Of a DNA stretch of 35,108 nt, positions 24,883 to 32,845 are shown in pieces. The stretch lies in contig JAAEOA010000355.1 in assembly GCA_024223715.1 (NCBI GenBank), forward strand, positions 1 through 35,108, written 5' to 3'. Made by a program: the position numbers and the translations under genes. The notes under the pieces were generated by a model. It had not been told where the DNA came from. It saw nothing but the letters and a program-made list of their open reading frames with translations, and made no database searches. The stretch's first letter is position 1. Every line of letters starts with the position of its first letter. Origin of the DNA: a bacterium. GTDB taxonomy: Bacteria; Krumholzibacteriota; Krumholzibacteriia; LZORAL124-64-63.

Positions 24883-26470
24883 AGATGACCCAGTTTTTGT
24901 TCATCAGATGAAGAGCGGGGTAGGGGTCTTTGGTTTTCATTGCGACATCGAGTGCCGTTTTTAGTTCGTCCGCGTTTTTCGACGGAATAATTGTCCAAGG
25001 CAACCCTGCAGCTGAGTTCAAAGCGTTCATAGTCAACAGGGCCATGCGTTGATTTCCCGTGTCCCAGGGCTTGAGGGTCATGATGCTCAAAAAGCTTAGC
25101 AGGCCACGATATTGTATGTTGGGGCATTGGGCAATCAGTTGGCCTAAAGTTTCCATTTTTTCACGGGTTTCTATTTCCGGGACATCTTTTCGATATCTCA
25201 AAATTTGTCTCTTGCTGATTAATCCCGCTTCTGCGCTGGGGCCCATCAGTGCTAAACGCCCACCTCTTACATCTTGCCGTAATACGCGTTGTAAATCGGT
25301 GCCTTCCATAAGGCGGACGATACTGCGTTTGGCTTGGCGCAAAGCTTCCAAATATCCGTTCATGGCAACCAGGGCCTGAGGATCCATTTCTCCGGGTAAA
25401 GGCAGAGGGCCTTCGGGCAATTTCTTTCGTTCCTCAGATGATAAATGTGGCCAGTTGTTTATGTTGGCAGCCATTTCGGGTCCTGCGAGGTCGGCCATTA
25501 TCGCTCCCCGGGGAGCGATATATCCGCTTAACGCCAAATGGTTTTGAGCATCGTCCGGGAGGCAGAATTCAATGAGGGAAAGGCGTTTTAAAATGTTATC
25601 GGTAAGACTGGATGGGGTGAAATCCGGTTCAGGTAGTTTTTCACTCCAGGCTTCCCATTGAGCTTCCAAAGGGATTTCGGTTTTGTTTGGTGTCGCGTCC
25701 CCTTCAACATCATTTGCAGTAACGGGATTGAGCTCTATTTTAAAGGCTGAAATGGGTTGAGATACAGTGCTTGAAACAGGTTTTTCGATGGATATTCCAG
25801 CAGATTTTAAACCATTAATGACCACTTTCGCTGCCTGAATATTATTGGTTTCCAGGAGACGCTCAGCCAGACGAGTGGTTGACTGGTACCTTTCTTCACT
25901 GAGCATTTGCCAGGTAATGCTGTCCCATTCTTCGATGGAGGGAAGGGCCTGATCCACCAAATGGAGTTGACGCTGCCATTGAGCCTGAGTTAATCGGGCC
26001 AGAATCATGTCCACAGGCATAACCTGCCAACCTTCAAGTTGATCCATGCGGGTGGGAAGTTGTTGGTCATCCTGGTAAATGGTCAGCCGGAAGCCGCAAT
26101 CGAAAGTGTGGACAGTGGTGCTGCTGACATCGGAAAGAACAACCAGTCGGTTTTGGTGTTGGGCAGGAGCATATTTGGCAATAAGGCTGCTTTCGGCTGA
26201 CAGGCACCATCGGTCGCCTAAACGGTCTTCCAGATAAACGGGAAGGAAGTTTAAAATATTCGGCTGAGCTTCCGGAGTCCTTGATGCAGTCTTTAAACGG
26301 TACCAGCCACGCATTACTGGGGTCAAAAACCCTGCGGCGGTTAATCTTTCCCTTTGCAGGCGGGTCATTTGACTTGAGCTGAGGATGCCATCGCGGCTGG
26401 CCAAATGAAGCTTGTCCCAGGATTTACGCAAGGCTGGGTGGGAGGGACGCTCGTGGTTTTGTGGATGCAT
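24881..26470 (-). CDS. AbiEi-like winged helix joined to a degenerate Fic-like domain
   Basis: Function unknown. The first about 200 residues resemble AbiEi-type antitoxin/regulator proteins: a winged helix with AAGFLTPVMRGWYRL, then LSAESSLIAKYA and VVLSD. After a low-complexity linker (about 215-260) the C-terminal half looks like a Fic protein. EGTDLQRVL (from residue 389) resembles the Fic inhibitory-helix region, and LKPWDTGNQRMALL (K467-R475) aligns with the HPFxDGNGR signature. The catalytic His becomes Lys, the metal-binding Asp becomes Thr and the second Gly becomes Gln. AMP-transfer activity is therefore doubtful. The ATG at 26470 has GGAG seven bases upstream; the open frame running further upstream reads through tRNA-Leu and is not coding. 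Confidence 0.72.
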   Translation of the reverse strand: MHPQNHERPSHPALRKSWDKLHLASRDGILSSSQMTRLQRERLTAAGFLTPVMRGWYRLKTASRTPEAQPNILNFLPVYLEDRLGDRWCLSAESSLIAKYAPAQHQNRLVVLSDVSSTTVHTFDCGFRLTIYQDDQQLPTRMDQLEGWQVMPVDMILARLTQAQWQRQLHLVDQALPSIEEWDSITWQMLSEERYQSTTRLAERLLETNNIQAAKVVINGLKSAGISIEKPVSSTVSQPISAFKIELNPVTANDVEGDATPNKTEIPLEAQWEAWSEKLPEPDFTPSSLTDNILKRLSLIEFCLPDDAQNHLALSGYIAPRGAIMADLAGPEMAANINNWPHLSSEERKKLPEGPLPLPGEMDPQALVAMNGYLEALRQAKRSIVRLMEGTDLQRVLRQDVRGGRLALMGPSAEAGLISKRQILRYRKDVPEIETREKMETLGQLIAQCPNIQYRGLLSFLSIMTLKPWDTGNQRMALLTMNALNSAAGLPWTIIPSKNADELKTALDVAMKTKDPYPALHLMNKNWVI

Positions 26471-26622
26471 TGTAAGACTCCGCCTGCGGATGAAAACTTT
26501 ACTTTGTTGTTCTGCCAGGCGGAAGAATGCAAAAGAGGTGCCGGAAAAGGGATTTAGAGGGGAATTGAAGGTCCAAAGGACTTCTTTGTATAAGTATTCA
26601 GATAAAATAAGGGGAGAAAAAA

Positions 26623-26710
26623 TGGTACCGGAGGCGGGACTCGAACCCGCACGTACGTGAAGTACACTGGATTTTGAGTCCAGGGCGTCTACCAATTCCA
26701 CCACTCCGGC
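26623..26710 (-). tRNA. tRNA-Leu(CAA)
   Basis: The 88-base gene folds as a cloverleaf on the minus strand. The acceptor stem is GCCGGAG with CTCCGGT, and the anticodon stem CTGGA/TCCAG encloses the loop CTCAAAA with anticodon CAA, reading UUG. A long variable arm follows, as in leucine tRNAs, then a T arm with GGTTCGAGTCC. The 3' CCA is encoded. A strong promoter lies upstream (26763-26791). The gene is divergent from tRNA-Ala. Confidence 0.97.
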
Positions 26711-26762
26711 ACCAGAGCGGAGATCTCAATCCGAGTTGGGAAAGAGATAACTTCAAGGGCGG

Positions 26763-26791
26763 ATTTTAGTAATTGAAAGGCCGAAAGTCAA
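26763..26791 (-). promoter_or_regulatory. Promoter of tRNA-Leu
   Basis: On the minus strand TTGACT (26786-26791) and TAAAAT (26763-26768) are separated by exactly 17 bases, both one base from consensus, and lie about 50 bases before the tRNA. It probably also supplies transcription into the Fic-like gene 152 bases downstream of the tRNA, since no terminator is evident between them. Confidence 0.7.
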
Positions 26792-26816
26792 GGCAGAGAT
26801 GTGGGCGTGGAAAAAT

Positions 26817-26846
26817 TTGACACGGGAATAAAAGAGACTATATTTG
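26817..26846 (+). promoter_or_regulatory. Promoter of tRNA-Ala
   Basis: A perfect TTGACA (26817-26822) and TATATT (26839-26844) with a 16-base spacer lie 20 bases before the mature tRNA. The same bases fit the Bacteroidota-type pattern TTG-N19-TAnnTTTG (TATATTTG at 26839-26846). Confidence 0.78.
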
Positions 26847-26865
26847 CCCCCACAAGAAATCGAGT

Positions 26866-26941
26866 GGGGCCATAGCTCAGCTGGGAGAGCGCATGACTGG
26901 CAGTCATGAGGTCAGGGGTTCGATCCCCCTTGGCTCCACCA
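26866..26941 (+). tRNA. tRNA-Ala(GGC)
   Basis: The 76-base gene has acceptor stem GGGGCCA/TGGCTCC, a D arm with GCTC/GAGC, anticodon stem CATGA/TCATG enclosing CTGGCAG (anticodon GGC, reading GCC) and T arm AGGGG/CCCCT around TTCGATC. The 3' CCA is encoded. It has its own strong promoter and terminator. Confidence 0.98.
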
Positions 26942-26949
26942 ATAATTAG

Positions 26950-26980
26950 AAGATCAGCCATAACCGGTTGATCTTTTTTT
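26950..26980 (+). terminator. Terminator of tRNA-Ala
   Basis: A 7-bp stem (AAGATCA at 26950-26956 with TGATCTT at 26969-26975, loop of 12) runs into a seven-base T tract. The T tract overlaps the stop codon of the convergent glycosyltransferase gene (26979-26981). Confidence 0.75.
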
Positions 26981-28589
26981 ATTTCGGTACAACCAAAAAT
27001 ACTTTAATCATCCCTTCTCCCGTAATTCCCTCCAAAGAAAACCCCATCTCATCTTGCTCCAGAATATTCAAAACTTCCACCCCGTACAAATCCAATACCT
27101 TTGGCTTAAAATGCAAAGAAGGCCCAACAAATACCCAATCAATCCCTGTTCCATCCACCCACTGTTCAATCCCTGATTCTGAAATCTCATCCGGAAACCC
27201 AACAACATTCCGTCTAAAATGAATATGTCTTTCAATAGGGTCCTGAACCATCACCACATCTTCCGCATCAGTGTTTTTTAGGACCCATTTCGCCCCATCA
27301 GCAGGATTGACAATACCACTGCCATCATCCTCAACAGAGTCTTTTAAAGGATGAATAATCCGCCACCCATTATGAACCAATCCGGTGCCAATCATGATTA
27401 TGAAAATGAAAACCGTTAGGGACTTTGCTGATGAACCAACCGCAGAATTATGGCTCCCTCCAAATCCTAAATTTAAACTCCACGATCCAACCATAATAAA
27501 CCAAACCAACAGCGGAAGAAGCGGAATCAAAAGGCGTGTTTGAACTCCAGATGGGTACCCATCAAAGTTCAACAGCACGCTGCCATAAATAATTAGGAAG
27601 ATGCAAAAAAAACGGATTTTCTCCCTGGTTTCAGGTCTGTGCCATAATTGCAGACCACCCCGGAAGGTCAAACCAAGCAAAACCAAGCCCAGAAAAACGG
27701 AAAACGGATGATACAACCCGGGAAGACCAAGCGTTACAAAAATATTAGACAAAGGACCACCAAAAACAGGGACCAGCAACACCGGTAATTCAGCTAAATA
27801 GTGATGGAAATTATTAACCCAAAGTTGAATCAATTCATTCCCTGAGTTACCAGCCATTTGTGTATGATAAGCAGCGGAAAAAAGAGCCCCGTTATTCTGA
27901 CCGATCCACAATAAAAGCTGCAAAAGAAAAGTCACTGACAAAAGAAACAGAACGCTTGCAATAAATCGTTTCCTGAACAACAAAGAAAAACTGAAAGCAA
28001 AGACAAGGGCCCAGCCTATTGTTCGCAGGGAAACCGCCAAAGCGGCCAATACGATCAGTAGGGCCCAATCTTTTTTACCGATTTTCTCTAGCGATAAAAC
28101 CCGACCGCCCCACAACAGGCAAGCAAGGCAAACCACAGCAAACGGATTGTCACTCAAAATTCTCCCGGCCCAACCTACAACCCAGGGGTTCAAACTCACC
28201 AGGGCAACCAGGCCAATTTTCAATTTGCTGTCAGCTTTTGGACCGGGCAATAAAAGGCAAAGGGGGAACAGTAGCAAAGTCGCAAAAAATGGGACAATCC
28301 TGAAAATGGTTAATGATTCGGGAAAAACTCTGGCCATTGGACTGAGCAGATAGGGAAATCCTACGGGAAAAATATTGGGATTTTCAACAGGGGTGGCCGG
28401 TCCAATATTCAGAACCGGGCCCAATCCTTCAGCAATCGATCGTGCCATTTCTATATAATAGGCATCGTCAGTATTGGCCCCAATGGGCATCTCATTAATC
28501 CGGGCTGCCATTAGGGACAGGGCCAATAGAAAAATGGCCCCAAGAATCAGGGTTTCCTTCTGGCTCCATTTTGTCCCGGCAAACTGCAT
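26979..28589 (-). CDS. Family-39-like (GT-C) membrane glycosyltransferase
   Basis: This 536-residue inner-membrane protein resembles the PMT/ArnT group, which transfers sugars or mannose from polyprenyl-phosphate carriers. After the first helix (about residues 12-30), NTDDAYYIEMARSIAEG carries the acidic pair Asp41-Asp42 in the first periplasmic loop, the GT-C catalytic position. About ten more hydrophobic segments run to residue 420, then a soluble periplasmic domain of about 110 residues. The acceptor (lipid A, glycan or protein) is unknown. AAAAGGAG lies five bases before the ATG. It stands alone on the minus strand. Confidence 0.82.
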   Translation of the reverse strand: MQFAGTKWSQKETLILGAIFLLALSLMAARINEMPIGANTDDAYYIEMARSIAEGLGPVLNIGPATPVENPNIFPVGFPYLLSPMARVFPESLTIFRIVPFFATLLLFPLCLLLPGPKADSKLKIGLVALVSLNPWVVGWAGRILSDNPFAVVCLACLLWGGRVLSLEKIGKKDWALLIVLAALAVSLRTIGWALVFAFSFSLLFRKRFIASVLFLLSVTFLLQLLLWIGQNNGALFSAAYHTQMAGNSGNELIQLWVNNFHHYLAELPVLLVPVFGGPLSNIFVTLGLPGLYHPFSVFLGLVLLGLTFRGGLQLWHRPETREKIRFFCIFLIIYGSVLLNFDGYPSGVQTRLLIPLLPLLVWFIMVGSWSLNLGFGGSHNSAVGSSAKSLTVFIFIIMIGTGLVHNGWRIIHPLKDSVEDDGSGIVNPADGAKWVLKNTDAEDVVMVQDPIERHIHFRRNVVGFPDEISESGIEQWVDGTGIDWVFVGPSLHFKPKVLDLYGVEVLNILEQDEMGFSLEGITGEGMIKVFLVVPK

Positions 28590-28770
28590 TAAAACTCCTT
28601 TTGAGGGTCTGGGAAACAGTGTTCTGACCCCACCTTAATGTTTCTGGGGTAACAACTCCAGATCAAAACGAAATTCCCAGCGGACATTTACAAGGCGGAA
28701 ATGCGAAATCTCCTTGGAGGAGGCCCGGCCTTGTGGCATCCTTTATTAAACTCCTTATCAACGAAGTGGA

Positions 28771-28778
28771 TATATTTG
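28771..28778 (+). promoter_or_regulatory. Candidate promoter core for a leaderless TVP38-family transcript
   Basis: TATATTTG lies four bases before the ATG at 28782 and is part of TATATTTGCCC, identical over 11 bases to the tRNA-Ala promoter core at 26839-26849. The equivalent transcription start would fall at or next to the ATG. No convincing -35 box is seen. Confidence 0.3.
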
Positions 28779-28781
28779 CCC

Positions 28782-29507
28782 ATGAGTGCCAACAATAATA
28801 TTAATCCCTGGAGACTGTTGGGGCTGACACTACTATTGGCGGCCATTATCATGATGGCCATTTTTGGCAAGCAATGGTGGCCTGCGGTTCAGGAAACAGT
28901 CTCCGCCGGTGGCATTTCCGGGTTCATGATTTTCATGGGGGCTTTTATTGCTCTAACAACCCTCTGTTTCCCCGTATCAGTTTTGGGTTTCACCGCAGGC
29001 ATGTTATACGGGCCTTGGTGGGGCCTGCTTTTGTTATTTCCTTCCGGATTAATTTCCGGCAGTCTGATGTTCCTGCTGGGCAAGACTCTGCTGCGTGGTT
29101 TTGTTGCTGCCTGGATACAACGCAATCCCAAACTGTCAGCTCTGGAAAATGCTGCAGGGGAACAAGCCCTGCGATTAAATATTCTCAGCCGGTTGTCTCC
29201 TTTCAATTATGGCATCATTTCTTATGCTCTTGCTACCGGGAAAACCGGATTCAAAAACTATTTTATTGGATTATTAGTCATTTTGCCGAGTATGGCGGCT
29301 CAGGTATGGGTGGGGGCTTTGGCTCAGAAAACCGGAGATCTGGGGCGGGAAGGATTGCGCGAAAACCCGCTGGAAATGGCAATGCTGATTTTGGGTGTTT
29401 TGTTCTTCGTTATTCTTACTTGGCAAGTAGGGAAAATGGTGCAAAGGGCGTTGGCTTTGCCGGTTCCTGAAAATTCTGCACCCACCAATAATACTACTGC
29501 AGAGTAA
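28782..29507 (+). CDS. TVP38/TMEM64 (VTT-domain) membrane protein
   Basis: This 241-residue protein belongs to the VTT/SNARE-associated family related to DedA. These membrane proteins are implicated in lipid scrambling or envelope homeostasis. The first helix is at about residues 11-28. The conserved core TLCFPVSVLGFTAGMLYGPWWGLLL and LISGSLMFLLGKTLLR carries the family's FP and AG.LYG motifs, and LSRLSPFNYGIISYALA matches the R.sP..P..l.NY.lg region. The helices end near residue 225, followed by a short Asn/Thr-rich tail. The ATG at 28782 is preferred although no Shine-Dalgarno site precedes it; an in-frame ATG at 28701 would add 27 atypical residues. Confidence 0.85.
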   Translation: MSANNNINPWRLLGLTLLLAAIIMMAIFGKQWWPAVQETVSAGGISGFMIFMGAFIALTTLCFPVSVLGFTAGMLYGPWWGLLLLFPSGLISGSLMFLLGKTLLRGFVAAWIQRNPKLSALENAAGEQALRLNILSRLSPFNYGIISYALATGKTGFKNYFIGLLVILPSMAAQVWVGALAQKTGDLGREGLRENPLEMAMLILGVLFFVILTWQVGKMVQRALALPVPENSAPTNNTTAE

Positions 29508-29510
29508 TTC

Positions 29511-29535
29511 CCATTGCCATGATGGGGGGCAATGG
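29511..29535 (+). terminator. Hairpin after the TVP38-family gene, weak terminator
   Basis: A perfect 8-bp stem (29511-29518 with 29528-29535, loop of nine) begins four bases after the stop. The following sequence TCTAATTT is only partly T-rich, so termination would be inefficient. Confidence 0.35.
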
Positions 29536-29592
29536 TCTAATTTAAAAACTTCAGAACAATACCAGTCCTCTCTCAGCGAACGGCTCTCGCCA

Positions 29593-31221
29593 ATGCCCAT
29601 CATTTGGATCCTGCTTTTTTCATTGTTTTCCGCTGCACTTGTTGCCGCCATTTTATTCTTTAGGCACCAAAAATCTGTTGCCCAAAAAGCACTAAATTCC
29701 CTCCATGAGCTAAACCGGGAACTGGAACGCCAAGTTTCTGAAAAGAACGATCTCACTCAGCGATTGATTGGAAGTGAAGAAAGATACAAGCGTGGAATTG
29801 AAGAAGTGGGAGCTGCCATTTGGGAATGGGATTTGGTGGAAGACACCATTCATGTTTCCGGTTTGGTTCTGAAAACCACTGGATATCAGGAAAATGAAAT
29901 TGGCACTGAACCGAAATTTTTTAAAGATCTAATCCACCAGGATGATTTTCCAACCCTTAGTGAGGGCCTTGAGCAACTAAAAAAAGGTTCAAAAGACGAA
30001 GTTAACCTTGAAATTCGCCACAAATTTAAAGATGGGAAATTTCATTGGGTCTATTCCCGGGTCACTTCCATTCTGGACGATTCCGGCCAGCCCTGCCGCC
30101 TGGTTGGCAGTTTTTCAGATATTTCTGCCCGCATTTCTGCTGAGGAAGAGCGCGACCGTCTGTTCAACTTGTCCATCGATATGATGGCCGTTTTGGGTTT
30201 TGATAACATCCTTCAGCAAATCAACCCGGCCTGGGTTCGTATTCTCGGATGGTCAAGAGATGAACTCATGGGCCGGCCTCTGTTCTTTTTTATTCATCCC
30301 GATGATCAGGAATTCTCTCGTGAAGCGTTTGCCTCTCTTCATTCAGGGCAGCCTCTGGAAGAACTGGATATGCGTTTCCGGCGTCGAAACGGCTCTTATC
30401 TTTGGCTGAGTTGGAGCTCTTTTCCCTATCCGGATCGGCAGGTTGTTTTTTCGGTGGTCAAAGATATTACGCACAATAAAATGGCCGAACAGAAACTTCT
30501 CGACTACCAGGATCGCCTGCGCTCCCTGAGTAGCCAGCTTGCTCTTGTGGAAGACCGGGAACGGAAGGAATTGGCATCTGCCATTCACGACGGTCTGGCT
30601 CAGCAGCTGTTTGGTATTCGGGCCAAAGTCACTTTGATGAAGTACCCGGAAAAATTAGATGACTTGAGTTTGTTAGTAACCGAAACTATTGAAATTATTG
30701 ACGATACAATGAACCAGGCAAGAAGCCTCAGCTTTGAACTTTTTCCACCTGTTTTGCATGAAGTTGGATTGGATGCCGCCATCAATTGGCTGGCTCATTC
30801 TTACGCCGAAAGAACCGGAATAGAGTGCGTGGTCAGTATTGAAGGTGAAGGCCCGGAATTAAGTATTGATATCCGCACAATGGCTTACCAGTCAGTACGG
30901 GAGCTTTTAGCAAACGTTCGCAAGCACAGTGGGGCTGAACATTGTTCCATAATATTAAATCACGTGGATGACTTCCTCACTATTCTTGTGGAAGATCTTG
31001 GTCACGGTTTTGACATGAATGCCTCACGTGGTGGCAATGGATCTCATAACAAAAGTGGTGGTTTTGGCCTTTTCAGCATTCGTGAACGCATGCGCTCGGT
31101 GCACGGTCGAATGCTGGTAGATTCTTCTATCGATAATGGCTGTCGGGTCTTTTTAACTTTTCCCATTGACTCTTTTGTCCAGCCACAATTGCCGGACAGC
31201 CTAGAAAATTCGGAGCACTGA
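29593..31221 (+). CDS. Membrane-anchored PAS sensor histidine kinase, NarL-type
   Basis: This is a two-component sensor. One membrane helix (about residues 4-23) is followed by a coiled coil (about 30-60), two PAS domains (about 63-182 and 190-300, both ending in the SDISA/KDITH-type strand) and a HisKA_3 dimerisation helix with ERKELASAIHDGLAQQL, where His332 is the phosphorylated residue. The ATPase domain has the N box RELLANVRKHS (Glu437, Asn441), VEDLGHGFD (from 466) and GGFGLFSIRERM. HisKA_3 kinases normally partner LuxR-type response regulators; none is in the window. The signal sensed is unknown. The ATG at 29593 lacks a strong Shine-Dalgarno site. Confidence 0.92.
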   Translation: MPIIWILLFSLFSAALVAAILFFRHQKSVAQKALNSLHELNRELERQVSEKNDLTQRLIGSEERYKRGIEEVGAAIWEWDLVEDTIHVSGLVLKTTGYQENEIGTEPKFFKDLIHQDDFPTLSEGLEQLKKGSKDEVNLEIRHKFKDGKFHWVYSRVTSILDDSGQPCRLVGSFSDISARISAEEERDRLFNLSIDMMAVLGFDNILQQINPAWVRILGWSRDELMGRPLFFFIHPDDQEFSREAFASLHSGQPLEELDMRFRRRNGSYLWLSWSSFPYPDRQVVFSVVKDITHNKMAEQKLLDYQDRLRSLSSQLALVEDRERKELASAIHDGLAQQLFGIRAKVTLMKYPEKLDDLSLLVTETIEIIDDTMNQARSLSFELFPPVLHEVGLDAAINWLAHSYAERTGIECVVSIEGEGPELSIDIRTMAYQSVRELLANVRKHSGAEHCSIILNHVDDFLTILVEDLGHGFDMNASRGGNGSHNKSGGFGLFSIRERMRSVHGRMLVDSSIDNGCRVFLTFPIDSFVQPQLPDSLENSEH

Positions 31222-31222
31222 A

Positions 31223-32092
31223 TTGGGAGAATTATTCGCCCTATCCTGCGCTATGGTTTGGGCCGTTGCGGTCATTCTCTTCCGTAAATCCGGGACAACC
31301 ATTGCTCCATTGGCCCTGAATCTGTTCAGGGTGGGGATTACCAGTGTGGTCTTTTTTATTAGCCTGAAAATCATGAGGGTGCCTATTTTTGGCCAGGCCC
31401 CCTGGCAGGACTATCTCATTCTTATGTCCAGTGGGATTATTGCCATTGCCATTGCCGATACCCTTTTCCACATGAGCCTGAATCGAGTGGGAGCAGGCAT
31501 TAATGCCATTGTGGACTCCCTTTATTCCCCTTCCGTTCTTTTGTTTGCTTTTATCATGCTTGGGGAAAGATTCACGCTGGTTCAATTGTTGGGAATGTTC
31601 CTCATGGTGGGAGGGTTAATCATCTCGACAAGGGTTCAACCACCTCCTGGTTCCAGTCGAAAACAATTGCTCACGGGTATTGCTTTGGGTGTGGGGGCAA
31701 TGGCCTGTCTCGGTTTTGGTATTGTTCTGGCCAAACAGGTTCTGGACGGAGCCAATGTGCTGTGGGCTACTTCCATCAGGCAATTTGGGTCACTTTTGGT
31801 TTTAATCCCCATCACTTTAATTCGAAAAGATAGAAAGAAGATTTGGGGGGTTTTTATACCGGCTGCACATTGGAAGTTTAGCTTGCCGGGAACTCTCTTG
31901 GGCTCTTATTTTGCTTTGCTATTATGGATTGCAGGTATGAAGCTATTGCCTGCGGGGAAGGCTGCCCTGCTCAATCAAACGAGTACTATTTATCTTCTTA
32001 TTTTGGCCACTATCGTTTTAAAAGAGCCATTTGGCCGACGAAAGGCCTTGTCCGCGAGCTTGGCCGTTATTGGGGTTTTTCTGGTCCTATAA
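31223..32092 (+). CDS. EamA-family (DMT) transporter
   Basis: This 289-residue inner-membrane carrier of the drug/metabolite transporter superfamily has ten predicted helices in two EamA repeats (about residues 1-135 and 150-289). ALSCAMVWAVAVILFRKSG opens repeat one and SSGIIAIAIADTLFHMSL and LYSPSVLLFAFIMLGERF match it; the second repeat has LLNQTSTIYLLILATIVLKE. The substrate is unknown. The TTG start is used because GGAG lies seven bases upstream and the family's first helix begins immediately; it follows the kinase stop by one base, so the two are co-transcribed. Confidence 0.9.
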   Translation: MGELFALSCAMVWAVAVILFRKSGTTIAPLALNLFRVGITSVVFFISLKIMRVPIFGQAPWQDYLILMSSGIIAIAIADTLFHMSLNRVGAGINAIVDSLYSPSVLLFAFIMLGERFTLVQLLGMFLMVGGLIISTRVQPPPGSSRKQLLTGIALGVGAMACLGFGIVLAKQVLDGANVLWATSIRQFGSLLVLIPITLIRKDRKKIWGVFIPAAHWKFSLPGTLLGSYFALLLWIAGMKLLPAGKAALLNQTSTIYLLILATIVLKEPFGRRKALSASLAVIGVFLVL

Positions 32093-32139
32093 TATTTTTC
32101 CCGATCCGAGACAATTTTTTTTCGTTTATTTGCAACACC

Positions 32140-32151
32140 TGTTATATAACA
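32140..32151. promoter_or_regulatory. Palindrome over a -10 box, candidate TetR operator
   Basis: TGTTATATAACA is a perfect 12-base palindrome about 50 bases before the TetR-type gene. It contains an extended -10 sequence (TG-T-TATATA). A repressor bound here would block transcription, as in autoregulated tetR-efflux operons. No strong -35 box is visible. Confidence 0.42.
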
Positions 32152-32202
32152 TGCGTAATGCGATTCATAAAAATTGGTGACCATCCAGAAGTAAGGTCGG
32201 AA

Positions 32203-32844
32203 ATGGTTAGAAAACAAGTATTTACAGCAGAGGATGTTGTGCAGGCGGGATTCAACCTTGTCGATCAAGCCGGCATTGATCAGTTATCAGCTCGAAACCT
32301 GGCTCAGGCTCTTGGGTCATCGACAGCCCCTGTTTACAGTAATTTCCAGAATATGGAAGAATTGGGATCTGCGCTGGTTAAAGAGGCCGTCAGGATTTTG
32401 TTGAATTTCACTAAATCCGGCACAACTGAAAATGTATTTCTGAACATTGGGATAGGGGTTTTGGATTTTACCTGGCAGCACCCTCGTTGGTACGAGGCTC
32501 TTTTTGTGGGAACCTCGAAACTTCCTGATCCAGGTCTTCAAATAATGGAAGAGTTGCTCCATACCATGGCTACTTTGCCTGAAATGGAAAATTTACCTCT
32601 TATTGAACGAACCATTGTTTTAAAGAAAATGGCGGTTTTCACCCACGGAATGGCAACAGAAATTTGTACCGGCAGAGCTGAAGCCCATTCCCGGGAAGAA
32701 TGGCTCATTCTCATGGAAGAAGTGGGAGAGACCATCTTGAACGATGCTTTCTCACGCAAACCCCGAACTCAAAAAGAACTTGAAACTCTTGGCTCACTCT
32801 GCCATTGCAGTGATCCTGATCACCATAACAAGAAGGGCGACTGA
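32203..32844 (+). CDS. TetR/AcrR-type transcriptional regulator
   Basis: The N-terminal helix-turn-helix domain spans about residues 6-55: FTAEDVVQAGFNLVDQAG, then LSARNLAQALGSSTAPVYSNF with the recognition helix and the typical Y..F ending. The rest (about 60-195) is a helical ligand-binding and dimerisation domain with no recognisable ligand signature. The C-terminus has a Cys/His cluster (CHCSDPDHH) that could bind metal. The ATG at 32203 has AAGG six bases upstream; an ATG at 32158 would add 15 residues. It precedes TolC-like and adaptor genes by one base or overlap and probably represses this efflux operon. Confidence 0.85.
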   Translation: MVRKQVFTAEDVVQAGFNLVDQAGIDQLSARNLAQALGSSTAPVYSNFQNMEELGSALVKEAVRILLNFTKSGTTENVFLNIGIGVLDFTWQHPRWYEALFVGTSKLPDPGLQIMEELLHTMATLPEMENLPLIERTIVLKKMAVFTHGMATEICTGRAEAHSREEWLILMEEVGETILNDAFSRKPRTQKELETLGSLCHCSDPDHHNKKGD

Positions 32845-32845
32845 A

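Noticed and set aside
26412-26660. Plus-strand 82-residue ORF ending in GLEPART
   Set aside because: It is antisense to the Fic-like gene and its end is the typical false translation of the opposite strand of a tRNA gene.
26471-26704. Upstream extension of the Fic-like gene to 26704
   Set aside because: The first 27 or so residues (MVELVDALDSKSS...) are the well-known spurious translation of a tRNA-Leu gene; the real start is at 26470.
26623-26941. Integrated element using a tRNA as attachment site
   Set aside because: I saw no integrase and no copy of either tRNA 3' end elsewhere in the window.
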